Origin: Pseudomonas fragi
GTDB taxonomy: Bacteria > Pseudomonadota > Gammaproteobacteria > Pseudomonadales > Pseudomonadaceae
Assembly (NCBI RefSeq): GCF_002269505.1
Contig: NZ_NQKQ01000011.1
Span: 1 to 64,000, forward strand
Length of the DNA stretch: 64,000 nucleotides
Reading direction: 5' to 3'
This document shows, one piece after another, positions 24,701 to 33,348 of this stretch; the stretch's first letter is position 1; each line of letters begins with the position of its first letter. Made by a program: the position numbers and the translations under genes. The notes under the pieces were generated by a model, which worked only from the letters and a program-made list of their open reading frames with translations, was not told the DNA's origin and ran no database searches.

Positions 24701-25807
24701 TCAGTCGCGCAGATCGGACTCATGGATCGGTTGGTCGCGATGGGTTGCGCGCTGATACTGGGCTGGCCAGGTGGCCTTTTTACCGCCCAGATCGTCGTCC
24801 GCGTGCAGCGGCCAGTACGGGTCACGCAACAGCTCACGAGCCAACAGAATCAGGTTGGCCTGACCGGTGCGCAGGATATGTTCGGCCTGTGCGGGTTCGG
24901 TGATCATGCCCACCGTACCAGTGGCGATGCAGGCTTCTTTGCGCACGCGTTCGGCAAAACGGGTCTGATAACCCGGCCCTACCGGAATCTCGGCATTGGC
25001 TGCAGTACCGCCCGAAGACACGTCGATCAGGTCCACCCCCAATGCCTTGAGACGGCGCGCCAGCTCGACAGTTTCGTCCGGGTTCCAGCCGTCTTCCACC
25101 CAGTCGGTGGCCGAGACGCGAACAAACAACGGCAGCTCCTGCGGCCATACCCCGCGCACGGCCTCGATCACCTCCAGCACCAGACGAATGCGATTCTCAA
25201 ACGAACCGCCGTATTGGTCACGCCTCTGGTTGCTCAACGGTGAAAGAAATTGATGCAGCAAGTAACCGTGGGCGGCATGAACCTCGACCACCGAGAACCC
25301 GGCCTCCAGTGCCCGCCTGGCGGCAGCCACGAAAGCCTGGATGACCTCCTTGATCTGGCTTTCGTCCAGTTGCGCGGGCGCTGTGTGTTGCGGGTCGAAG
25401 GCTATCGGTGACGGCCCGACCGGCACCCAGCCGCCCTCCTCCACCTTGACGCTGCCATGCTTGCCCAGCCAGGGGCGGTGGGTACTGGCCTTGCGCCCTG
25501 CGTGGGCCAGCTGGATGCCGGCCACAGCGCCTTGGGCGCGGATAAAGCGGGTGATGCGTTGCAGCGGTTCAATCTGCTCGTCGTTCCACAGACCCAGATC
25601 CTGGGCGGTGATTCGGCCTTCGGGGGTAACGGCGGTGGCTTCAGTAAAAATCAGCCCGGCACCGCCAACGGCGCGGCTGCCCAGATGGACTAAATGCCAG
25701 TCATTGGCCAGCCCGTCGACGCTGGAGTACTGGCACATTGGCGAGACCGCAATGCGGTTAAGAAGGGTCAGTTGGCGCAGGGTATAGGGTTCGAGCAGCA
25801 GACTCAT
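24701..25807 (-). CDS. NADH:flavin oxidoreductase, Old Yellow Enzyme (XenA/YqjM class)
   Basis: A 368-residue FMN-dependent ene-reductase. Cys25 in SPMCQYSS, the cysteine that tunes FMN potential in the thermophilic-like OYE class, is present, as are QLAHAGRKAS near 100 and the substrate-binding pair in EVHAAHGYLLHQFLSP. It reduces activated C=C bonds and possibly nitro compounds using NAD(P)H. Closest named relatives are XenA of P. putida and YqjM of Bacillus; the sequence cannot fix the natural substrate. AGAGGTGACCC precedes the ATG. It stands alone. Confidence 0.9.
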   Translation of the reverse strand: MSLLLEPYTLRQLTLLNRIAVSPMCQYSSVDGLANDWHLVHLGSRAVGGAGLIFTEATAVTPEGRITAQDLGLWNDEQIEPLQRITRFIRAQGAVAGIQLAHAGRKASTHRPWLGKHGSVKVEEGGWVPVGPSPIAFDPQHTAPAQLDESQIKEVIQAFVAAARRALEAGFSVVEVHAAHGYLLHQFLSPLSNQRRDQYGGSFENRIRLVLEVIEAVRGVWPQELPLFVRVSATDWVEDGWNPDETVELARRLKALGVDLIDVSSGGTAANAEIPVGPGYQTRFAERVRKEACIATGTVGMITEPAQAEHILRTGQANLILLARELLRDPYWPLHADDDLGGKKATWPAQYQRATHRDQPIHESDLRD

Positions 25808-25933
25808 GGGTCACCTCTAATTCCAGTGGGCGGGCTCCAGATACTTCGTTAGAGCCTAGTCGACAACACTGGATGAGGGAGGGTTCAAATCGCACCGGGT
25901 CGTGGTGGTTTTGGTGGGAGCGGGCTTGGCGGA

Positions 25934-27643
25934 TCATCGCGGTTCGATATGCGCAATCATCAACTGTACGGTTTCGTTGCCACGAAATTCGTTGAGGTCG
26001 AGTTTGTAGGCCAGTTCAACCCAGCGAATGGTCGGGTTCGGCCACACTTCGCGATCAACGCCAAAGGCGATACCGTCGAGCTTTACGCTGCCACATTCTG
26101 TCTTAAGCACCACTTTCAAGTGCCGCTCGCCCACAATGCGTTGCTCCACCAACTGGAACACTCCGTGAAACAGCGGTTCAGGAAAGTGCTGTCCCCAAGG
26201 CCCGGCATTACGCAGGGCACGCGCCAGCTCCAGATGAAACTCTTCAACTGCCAGGCTGCCGTCCGACAGCATGCGCCCGGTCAGGTCTTCTTCACGCAAT
26301 TGACGCCGAACTTCAGCATCAAAGGCCTCACAGAACAGCGGGAAGTTGGCCTCAGGCAAGGTCAGGCCAGCCGCCATCGCATGGCCACCGTATTTGCTGA
26401 TCAAGTCCGGATGTTGAGCCGCCACCACGCTGAGCGCATCACGAATATGAAAACCCGGCACCGAGCGCCCGGAGCCCTTGAGCATGCCATCACCGGCATC
26501 GGCAAAAGCGAAGGTCGGACGGAAGTAACGCTCCTTGAGCCGCGAAGCCAGAATTCCGATCACTCCCTGGTGCCACTCGGGGTCGAACAGGCACAGGCCA
26601 AACGGCATGCTGTCGATGGTCAGGTCCTTGAGCTGGGCCAGCGCCTCACGCTGCATGCCCTGCTCGATGGACTTGCGGTCCTGGTTCATCTCGTCCAGTT
26701 GCGCGGCCATTTCCCTTGCGGCATTGGCGTCATCGGTAAGCAGGCATTCGATGCCCAGGCTCATGTCGTCCAGACGACCCGCGGCGTTGAGACGCGGCCC
26801 CAGAATAAAACCCAGGTCGGTCGAGGTGATCTTCGAGTGATCACGCTTGGCCACTTCCAGAATCGCCTTGAGCCCCGGACGGGCACGCCCGGCACGAATG
26901 CGCTCAAGGCCCTGATGTACAAGGATGCGGTTATTGGCATCCAGTGGCACCACGTCCGCCACGCTGCCCAAGGCAACCAGGTCCAGAAGTTCGGCGATGT
27001 TTGGCGCCTTGCTGTTCTGGTACCAGCCCAGGGTGTTGAGGCGCGCACGCAAGGCGATCAACACGTAGAAGATCACCCCTACCCCCGCCAGCGCCTTGCT
27101 CGGGAACTCGCAGCCGGGCTGGTTGGGGTTGACGATCGCATCTGCGGCCGGCAACTCGCTGCCCGGCAAGTGGTGGTCGGTGACCAGGACGCTCAAACCG
27201 GCCTTTTTCGCCGCGGCCACGCCTTCGATACTGGATATTCCGTTATCGACCGTGATCAACAGCTGCGGCGTGCGGGTCAGCGCGACTTCGACAATTTCCG
27301 GGGTCAACCCGTAACCGTATTCGAAACGGTTAGGTACCAGGTAATCGACATGGGCCGCTCCCAGCAGGCGCAGACCCAGCAGGCCCACGGTGCTGGCCGT
27401 GGCGCCGTCGGCGTCAAAGTCGCCGACGATCAGGATGCGCTGGCGCTGCTCAAGCGCGACCACCAGCAAGTCCACTGCGGCATCGATGCCCTTGAGCTGC
27501 TGATACGGAATCAGCCGCGCCAGGCTTTTGTCCAGTTCAGCTTGCGACTGCACACCCCGTGCGGCGTAAAGGCGTGTCAGCAGGGTTGGCATTTCGCCCA
27601 AAAAAGGCAGGGTTTCAGGCAGTGGACGAGGTTCGATGCGCAT
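25934..27643 (-). CDS. recJ: single-stranded-DNA-specific exonuclease RecJ
   Basis: A 569-residue 5'-3' exonuclease for recombination and repair. The DHH phosphoesterase motifs are seen: GDFDADGATAS, VTVDNGISS and VTDHHLPG, then the DHHA1 part with GGHAMAAGLTL near 425. Start 27643 (MRIEPRPLPETLPFL) matches the family N-terminus; a longer in-frame form to 27709 would overlap yaeQ and adds unrelated sequence. The Shine-Dalgarno is weak. It follows yaeQ by 41 bp on the same strand. Confidence 0.95.
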   Translation of the reverse strand: MRIEPRPLPETLPFLGEMPTLLTRLYAARGVQSQAELDKSLARLIPYQQLKGIDAAVDLLVVALEQRQRILIVGDFDADGATASTVGLLGLRLLGAAHVDYLVPNRFEYGYGLTPEIVEVALTRTPQLLITVDNGISSIEGVAAAKKAGLSVLVTDHHLPGSELPAADAIVNPNQPGCEFPSKALAGVGVIFYVLIALRARLNTLGWYQNSKAPNIAELLDLVALGSVADVVPLDANNRILVHQGLERIRAGRARPGLKAILEVAKRDHSKITSTDLGFILGPRLNAAGRLDDMSLGIECLLTDDANAAREMAAQLDEMNQDRKSIEQGMQREALAQLKDLTIDSMPFGLCLFDPEWHQGVIGILASRLKERYFRPTFAFADAGDGMLKGSGRSVPGFHIRDALSVVAAQHPDLISKYGGHAMAAGLTLPEANFPLFCEAFDAEVRRQLREEDLTGRMLSDGSLAVEEFHLELARALRNAGPWGQHFPEPLFHGVFQLVEQRIVGERHLKVVLKTECGSVKLDGIAFGVDREVWPNPTIRWVELAYKLDLNEFRGNETVQLMIAHIEPR

Positions 27644-27684
27644 AAGCAGGTAAAGAGTCTCTGAGCGTAAATAAGTGTTGGAAC

Positions 27685-28227
27685 CTAGCCGCGTTCGCCT
27701 TGCAGCCACTGCAGTTGCACTTCGTGCTGGCCGCGATCGTCAGTCACGAAAATCGTGCCTTCGCTGATCATCACGTCCCACTTGATAACCCGTGGCATAT
27801 CTTTGGCCAGCACCTCAAGAATCTCTTGCGGTACCGCTGCGATATTGACGTTTTTCAGGTTCTTGATTGCCGGAATGACCTTGCCTTCCCACACGCGCAA
27901 GCTGCCATAGGCCAGCAGGCTGGTGCGCTCGGTGCGGCGCGAGCACCAGGTCAGGCGGTCGGCATCGGGCTGGCCGACTTCGATCCAGTGCAGAACACGG
28001 TCATCCAGGCTTTTTTCCCACAGGGCCGGTTCGTCTACATCAGACAGGCCACGACCGAAAGACAGCTGCTCGTTGTACCAAAAGGCATAGGCCAGAAGGC
28101 GCACGGTCATGCGCTCTTCAGTTTCCGAAGGATGACGGGCGATGGTTTGCTTGACGCTTTCATAGACCCCGCGATCGAGATCGGTAAGGTTGAGTTCAAA
28201 CTTGTAGGTCGTGGACGGCTGTGCCAT
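27685..28227 (-). CDS. yaeQ: YaeQ family protein
   Basis: A 180-residue cytoplasmic protein of the YaeQ family, which has a PD-(D/E)XK nuclease-like fold of unresolved function. MAQPSTTYKFELNLTDLDR is the typical start, so 28227 is chosen over the upstream 28275. Conserved stretches include RLLAYAFWYNEQLSFGRGL and the closing VQLQWLQGE. It precedes recJ with 41 bp between. Confidence 0.93.
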   Translation of the reverse strand: MAQPSTTYKFELNLTDLDRGVYESVKQTIARHPSETEERMTVRLLAYAFWYNEQLSFGRGLSDVDEPALWEKSLDDRVLHWIEVGQPDADRLTWCSRRTERTSLLAYGSLRVWEGKVIPAIKNLKNVNIAAVPQEILEVLAKDMPRVIKWDVMISEGTIFVTDDRGQHEVQLQWLQGERG

Positions 28228-28361
28228 GAACGGGCTTCTTGATACGGAGAAAGGCGACAAGTCTAACCGATACACCGTGATTGAACGAATCGGCCAGCTT
28301 CTTGCCAGCCTCCAGCTATGTTAAAAGGCTGTACTCGCTCGCCCTTGGACAAGGATTCCAC

Positions 28362-29561
28362 ATGCCGCTCGCCACCAAACCCCTTTCAGGCCTTAAAGTT
28401 GTTGAATTGGGTACCCTGATCGCCGGGCCTTTTGCATCGCGCATCTGCGCCGAGTTTGGCGCCCAGGTGATCAAGGTCGAATCCCCTGACGGCGGCGACC
28501 CATTGCGAAAATGGCGCAAGCTGTATGAAGGCACATCGCTATGGTGGTTCGTCCAGGCGCGCAACAAGAAATCCCTGACCCTGAATCTCAAACACCCCGA
28601 CGGCCTGAGCATCCTCAAGGAACTGCTGGCCGACGCCGATATCCTGATCGAAAACTTTCGCCCCGGGGTGCTGGAAAAACTCGGGCTGGGCTGGGATGTG
28701 CTGCATGCGCTGAACCCCAGGCTGGTGATGGTGCGACTGTCCGGCTTTGGCCAGACCGGCCCGATGAAAGACCAGCCGGGGTTTGGTGCGGTCGGCGAAT
28801 CCATGGGCGGGCTGCGTTATATCACCGGCTTCGAGGATCGCCCGCCAGTGCGCACGGGCATCTCGATTGGCGACTCGATTGCCGCTCTGTGGGGCGTGAT
28901 CGGTGCCCTGATGGCTTTGCGTCATCGCGAGGTTAACGGCGGCCAGGGCCAGGTGGTAGACGTGGCGCTCTACGAAGCCATTTTTGCCATGATGGAAAGC
29001 ATGGTTCCCGAATTTGATGTGTTCGGTTTTATCCGTGAACGTACGGGCAATATCATGCCAGGTATTACTCCCTCTTCGATCCACACCAGCCTGGACGGCA
29101 AGCACGTACAGATCGGCGCCAATGGCGACGCCATTTTCAAGCGTTTCATGCAGATTATCGGGCGTGATGACCTGGCCGATGACCCGGCGCTTGCACACAA
29201 CGATGGCCGTGACGCGCGGCGTGACGAACTGTATGGCGTGATTGACCGCTGGGTCGGCTCCCTGCCGCTGGCCACGGTGCTTGAACAACTGGGCGCAGCG
29301 CAGGTGCCGGCCAGCCGTATTTTCTCGGCAGAAGACATGTTCAGCGATCCACAATTTCTGGCCCGTGAAATGTTCCTGCAAGCCAAACTGCCTGACGGCA
29401 AAGACTTTAAGATGCCCGGTATAGTACCAAGGCTCTCCGACACTCCGGGCTCGGCAGATTGGGTCGGCCCCGAACTCGGTGCGCACAATCTCGAGGTGTT
29501 GAGCGGTTTGGGTTACGACGCCACAGCAATCGCCAATCTCAAGCAAGCGGGCGCCATCTAG
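28362..29561 (+). CDS. CaiB/BaiF class III CoA-transferase
   Basis: A 399-residue enzyme that moves CoA between carboxylic acids through an aspartyl-CoA intermediate. LSGLKVVELGTLIAGPFASR is the family opening, and Asp171 in GISIGDS aligns with the catalytic Asp169 of formyl-CoA transferase. The start at ATG 28362, with AAGGA nine bases ahead, gives MPLATKPLSGL; the open frame extends upstream without a good start. It stands divergently from yaeQ. The acid substrate is unknown. Confidence 0.9.
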   Translation: MPLATKPLSGLKVVELGTLIAGPFASRICAEFGAQVIKVESPDGGDPLRKWRKLYEGTSLWWFVQARNKKSLTLNLKHPDGLSILKELLADADILIENFRPGVLEKLGLGWDVLHALNPRLVMVRLSGFGQTGPMKDQPGFGAVGESMGGLRYITGFEDRPPVRTGISIGDSIAALWGVIGALMALRHREVNGGQGQVVDVALYEAIFAMMESMVPEFDVFGFIRERTGNIMPGITPSSIHTSLDGKHVQIGANGDAIFKRFMQIIGRDDLADDPALAHNDGRDARRDELYGVIDRWVGSLPLATVLEQLGAAQVPASRIFSAEDMFSDPQFLAREMFLQAKLPDGKDFKMPGIVPRLSDTPGSADWVGPELGAHNLEVLSGLGYDATAIANLKQAGAI

Positions 29562-29604
29562 GCGTGTTGGCCATTTTTAGTGGCAACCCAAGGAGTTCAG
29601 CACG

Positions 29605-30417
29605 ATGACTCAGCGCTCAACTTTACGAAGACTTTGGGCCGGCCTGATCACCGCACTGTTTCTGATCTGGGGCCCGGCCAGTCAGGCAGCGCCAACGCTT
29701 ATCTGGTTGCTGCGCGACCTGCCGCCATTAACGGTGTTTCATGGCCCGCAAAAAGGTATGGGGATAATTGATCAGCTGATGCCAGCCCTGATCGCAGGCA
29801 TGCCGCAATACCAGCACGTGATTATGCAGGTTAACCGGGCCCGGGCCCTGCAGATGCTTGAAGAACCGTCGCTGACCTGCGATCCGGCGCTGATCTGGAA
29901 TCCCGCCCGCGCCCTCTCGATCGTCTACTCCGAACCCGTTGCGATTATGCACAGCAATGGCATGGCAATACTGCGTGAGAATCTGCACTTGATCGAACCC
30001 TTTGTCCATGACGACAAGGTCGACCTGCCGGGGCTGCTCAAGGCGAAAACCCTCAAGCTTGGAGTCATTGCCAAACGCAGCTACGGAGTATTGATTGATA
30101 ACCAGTTGAAGCTGAGCCCGCCAGGTCAGATTGTCATGCATTACGGTAACGATCCGTTGGGCAGCCTGCTGCAAATGCAACATGCAGGCCGCATGCCGAC
30201 GCTATTGGGCTACTGGCCAGAAATTCAGGCCAAGGCCAGCCAGCAAGGTTTGTCATCCGAAGAACTGCTGTTTTATCCGATACAGGGCGCCCCGGATTAT
30301 CAATCGATTTATGTTGGCTGCTCGGACACGGCACAAGGGCGTGAGGTCATTCGCAACGTCAATTCGATACTCATCACATTGGGTTCCCCGTCTCTGTCTT
30401 ATCTGGACTTGCAATAA
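29605..30417 (+). CDS. TIGR02285-type periplasmic binding-like protein
   Basis: A 270-residue exported protein with a signal peptide at about 1-27 ending in SQAAPT. The rest resembles solute-binding protein domains of the TIGR02285 group, which often sit beside signalling genes in Pseudomonas. No ABC transporter is nearby. GGAG precedes the ATG by about 10 bases. It comes 43 bp after the CoA-transferase and is ended by the hairpin at 30433. It could serve as an accessory sensor for the two-component-like genes that follow on the other strand, but that is inferred only from position. Confidence 0.75.
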   Translation: MTQRSTLRRLWAGLITALFLIWGPASQAAPTLIWLLRDLPPLTVFHGPQKGMGIIDQLMPALIAGMPQYQHVIMQVNRARALQMLEEPSLTCDPALIWNPARALSIVYSEPVAIMHSNGMAILRENLHLIEPFVHDDKVDLPGLLKAKTLKLGVIAKRSYGVLIDNQLKLSPPGQIVMHYGNDPLGSLLQMQHAGRMPTLLGYWPEIQAKASQQGLSSEELLFYPIQGAPDYQSIYVGCSDTAQGREVIRNVNSILITLGSPSLSYLDLQ

Positions 30418-30432
30418 CAAGTACGCATAAAA

Positions 30433-30466
30433 AAACCCCGAGCAGTGGGGAGGCTACTCGGGGTTT
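30433..30466. terminator. intrinsic terminator
   Basis: AAACCCCGAG (30433-30442) pairs with CTCGGGGTTT (30457-30466). It lies just after the plus-strand binding-protein gene and before the end of the convergent receiver gene, so it can serve both. Confidence 0.85.
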
Positions 30467-30580
30467 AACAGGGTCATGATAACCCGCTCAACAGGCTACA
30501 AGTATCGGAGCAATAAACTTGCTCCTGTTGATGAAAAATCTGACAAACAAAACCGACCGGAAGTTCCCAAGTACTGGAAA

Positions 30581-31000
30581 TTAATCTGCATTCGCACCAC
30601 CAACACTTGTCTGCGGTGGCTGGAAGGCGCCCAACAATTGCCCCAACCCGTCGAGGGTGACTGGCTTGGACAGACACCCCAGCACCTTGAGACCCTGCCT
30701 GCGGGCAGTTCTGGCCGCCTTCTCGATGACCTGAGGCGCAGCAGCACTCAAAATGATCAACGCTGCCGCGTTGCGTTTAAGGGCCAACTCGCTGATCAGC
30801 TCCAGCCCTGATGCCCCCTCCAGATACAAATCACAAATAGCCACGTCTATGGCGCCGCGTCTGAGCAAGGACTCGCGGGCGGAATCAACGCTTTCGGCCG
30901 TCAACACGTCAAAAATGCGGAAGGCATTCAACATTTGATGCAATACCATCAATTGAAACGGGTTGTCTTCAAGAATCAATACTTTCAAAGATCGCATCAT
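30581..31000 (-). CDS. stand-alone response regulator receiver domain
   Basis: A 139-residue protein consisting of one receiver domain. VLILEDNPFQ carries the acidic pair, AICDLYLEGASG the phospho-acceptor Asp near 57, and GCLSKPV the conserved Lys. There is no output domain. It lies 131 bp downstream of the kinase-less sensor gene on the same strand. Similar receivers accompany BvgS-like hybrid kinases in Pseudomonas; here its phosphodonor must come from elsewhere, since the adjacent sensor has no kinase. Confidence 0.88.
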   Translation of the reverse strand: MMRSLKVLILEDNPFQLMVLHQMLNAFRIFDVLTAESVDSARESLLRRGAIDVAICDLYLEGASGLELISELALKRNAAALIILSAAAPQVIEKAARTARRQGLKVLGCLSKPVTLDGLGQLLGAFQPPQTSVGGANAD

Positions 31001-31131
31001 GGGCCTTCAGGCATAAACCTAGCGCTACAGAGGAGGTAAACCTTAGTAGGCTCGACGAACAATGCACATAGGACATATCTGTAAATACCATAGGAATCCA
31101 CTACTACTTGCTTCTACTGGATCGAATCAGC

Positions 31132-33228
31132 TTACTGATCCCACTTTTTGGCTTCGGATTTGTCGAACCATCCTCCTACCAGCCCCTCCAGACGCCCAGT
31201 TTCTGAATAAAAAGGAACAACCCACTGATAGATCTCCATACCTCCGGACTTAAACTCCACCCACCGTTTTTGGTAGTAGGGTTTTCGGCTTTGAATCATG
31301 CTCATTATTCCGCGCTGGAACTTCTCGGCCAGCTCCTGCGAAAACAAATCGACATCAGTCACCTTCAACCCGCGAATCTGTCCCAACTGGACCGATAAAC
31401 GCTGCTCATAGCTTTGATTGCAGGTAATCAGCTCCCCCTCCAGGCCAACCACGAAAATCGGGCTGGGGATACCATCCAGAAAGCGGTGGCAGAGCCCCAA
31501 CCGCTCCTTCAAGGTTTTCTCGAGCTGACGCGCAATAGTCAGTTGCCTACGCAGAAACCAGGTGTAGGCAGAGAACAGAAGCCCAGCCGCAATCAAAGCA
31601 GCAATCGCCCAACTCAGACGGTCTGAGTGATACAGGCCACTCTCGGTAATCAGCGGCTTGCCCACACCGCCCAGCCACTTGCTTCTCAGCGCCCGAATCT
31701 CGGCCATGGGCATGGCTTCCAGCGCTTTGTTCATGATGCTGAAAAGCTCCGGGTATCGGACAGGCACCGAAAAGCTGGCTACAGCCCATTGCCCGTCAAC
31801 ACTGCGCCCGACCTTGAGGCGCCCCGGTGGGAACAGATGAGCCTGTGTCTCTGTCTGGATCGTCGCATCTGCATCGCCATTGGCGACCGCGTGACGTGCC
31901 TGGGCGTAGGTATCAACCAGAAGCAGAGTAATTTCGGGGTATTCACGTCGAATCAAGTCTTCGAGAGCGTGCCTGGCTGGAAGCGCCAGGACCTTGCCGG
32001 CAAGTTCGCCCAATGAACCCGGCCGGGAATCATTGACTCGTACAACAAACACCCAGGGTGTTTGTCCGTATGAGTAGGTGAAGTTCAAAAAAACTTTGCG
32101 CTCACGACTGCTGGAGAGGCTTGAGTTCATCAGTGCCTCACCACTTTTGAGCATGTCGAGAATTTGTACCGTCGAAAACGCTTCTTTATGTACAAACTGC
32201 AGCCCGGTCATGCGAGAAATTCGCGCCAGAATATCCACACTCAACCCCACCCAGCGACCGTCTCCGGTCTTGAAAGCGTATAAGGGGAACTGCTGGGTCG
32301 CCAGGGGTACAACCGGATTACGCTGGATCCACTCGAACTCGCCGGGCAGCAGATTGATGTTCGGTTGAACAGCGCCCCCTTCAAGCCCGATGGTCCAGCG
32401 CGAAAGCACCATGCGCGATGTACTTTCATCTAGACTGCCCAGCGCCCGGTTGATCAATGACCCAAGTTCGGGCCCAGAAAGACGTGTGGCAAATGCAAAT
32501 CCGTAAGTTGGCAAGGCGCTGTCACCGATAATGCGTAGCCCCGAATGAGGCCGAACACTTTTGAAGGACTGCAGGATAAGTTCATTGCCGATAAACCCGT
32601 CAATATCCCCTTCAACCAGGGCATCCATTGCATTATGCAGGTCACTGATGGTGATGATTTCACTGTCAGGGTAAAACGCCTGGGCGGTATGTACATCGAC
32701 GTACCCCTCAATAAAGCCGATTTTTTTCCCGACCCAGTTTTTGATCGGTTCATCCTCACATGAGCGGCAAGCGATAACCAGTCGATCAGTCATGTACTCC
32801 CGGGAAAGAACAACCCCCTCAATCCCTTGCTCAAACCCGCTGGCGCTGGTCAGAATATCGATATTGCCGGCCAGCAACTCTGCAACGGCCTGATCTCGCC
32901 GCCTGTAGCCCAGGACTTCGACAGGCACGCCCAGCCTGTCACGAACAATGCTCAAGTAATCTGCACTGATACCCTGGTAGTTGTTGAGGTCGTCAGTGAT
33001 GTCGACCGGCTCGTGATCGCCAATGGCGATGCCAACCCGTAGCGTTCCATGATTGGCCAACCATTGCTGCTCCGAGGCATCCAGTTGCAGAGGCTTGATC
33101 TCCACAAAGCTTGTCGCGAGCCTGAAGGGCGTTCCGGAAGCACCCATGACCGGCAGGGCAAGGCTCAACAAGGCCATGGCCAACACCATGCGCATCCATG
33201 ATTCAAATGTCTGGTGAATACGTGACAT
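31132..33228 (-). CDS. BvgS-like periplasmic sensor ending after PAS, no kinase domain
   Basis: A 698-residue protein with a signal peptide (MSRIHQTFESWMRMV..., cleaved near 35), two Venus-flytrap SBP_bac_3 domains (about 55-290 and 295-540), one membrane span (AIAALIAAGLLFSAYTWFL), a short coiled coil and a PAS domain that ends GGWFDKSEAKKWDQ before TAA. BvgS/EvgS relatives continue at this point into HisKA, ATPase and receiver parts. The 131 bp to the next gene cannot encode a kinase. Start 33228 is chosen for AAGGA upstream and a clean signal peptide; ATG 33291 lacks a Shine-Dalgarno. It is either a true kinase-less sensor or the remnant of a deletion. Confidence 0.82.
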   Translation of the reverse strand: MSRIHQTFESWMRMVLAMALLSLALPVMGASGTPFRLATSFVEIKPLQLDASEQQWLANHGTLRVGIAIGDHEPVDITDDLNNYQGISADYLSIVRDRLGVPVEVLGYRRRDQAVAELLAGNIDILTSASGFEQGIEGVVLSREYMTDRLVIACRSCEDEPIKNWVGKKIGFIEGYVDVHTAQAFYPDSEIITISDLHNAMDALVEGDIDGFIGNELILQSFKSVRPHSGLRIIGDSALPTYGFAFATRLSGPELGSLINRALGSLDESTSRMVLSRWTIGLEGGAVQPNINLLPGEFEWIQRNPVVPLATQQFPLYAFKTGDGRWVGLSVDILARISRMTGLQFVHKEAFSTVQILDMLKSGEALMNSSLSSSRERKVFLNFTYSYGQTPWVFVVRVNDSRPGSLGELAGKVLALPARHALEDLIRREYPEITLLLVDTYAQARHAVANGDADATIQTETQAHLFPPGRLKVGRSVDGQWAVASFSVPVRYPELFSIMNKALEAMPMAEIRALRSKWLGGVGKPLITESGLYHSDRLSWAIAALIAAGLLFSAYTWFLRRQLTIARQLEKTLKERLGLCHRFLDGIPSPIFVVGLEGELITCNQSYEQRLSVQLGQIRGLKVTDVDLFSQELAEKFQRGIMSMIQSRKPYYQKRWVEFKSGGMEIYQWVVPFYSETGRLEGLVGGWFDKSEAKKWDQ

Positions 33229-33300
33229 GACAGCATCCTTGACCGGGTATTCGCCATCACAGGAGGGGCGAAGACCAGACAAGTTTGCCATGCACCAATA

Positions 33301-33325
33301 AAAAAGCCCGTCAGATGACGGGCTT
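33301..33325 (-). terminator. thrC intrinsic terminator
   Basis: AAGCCCGTC and GACGGGCTT pair around AGAT. On the minus strand the stem is followed by TTTTTTATTGG, 24 bases after the thrC stop. Confidence 0.88.
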
Positions 33326-33348
33326 CAAATTACGTAAGACGAATGCCG

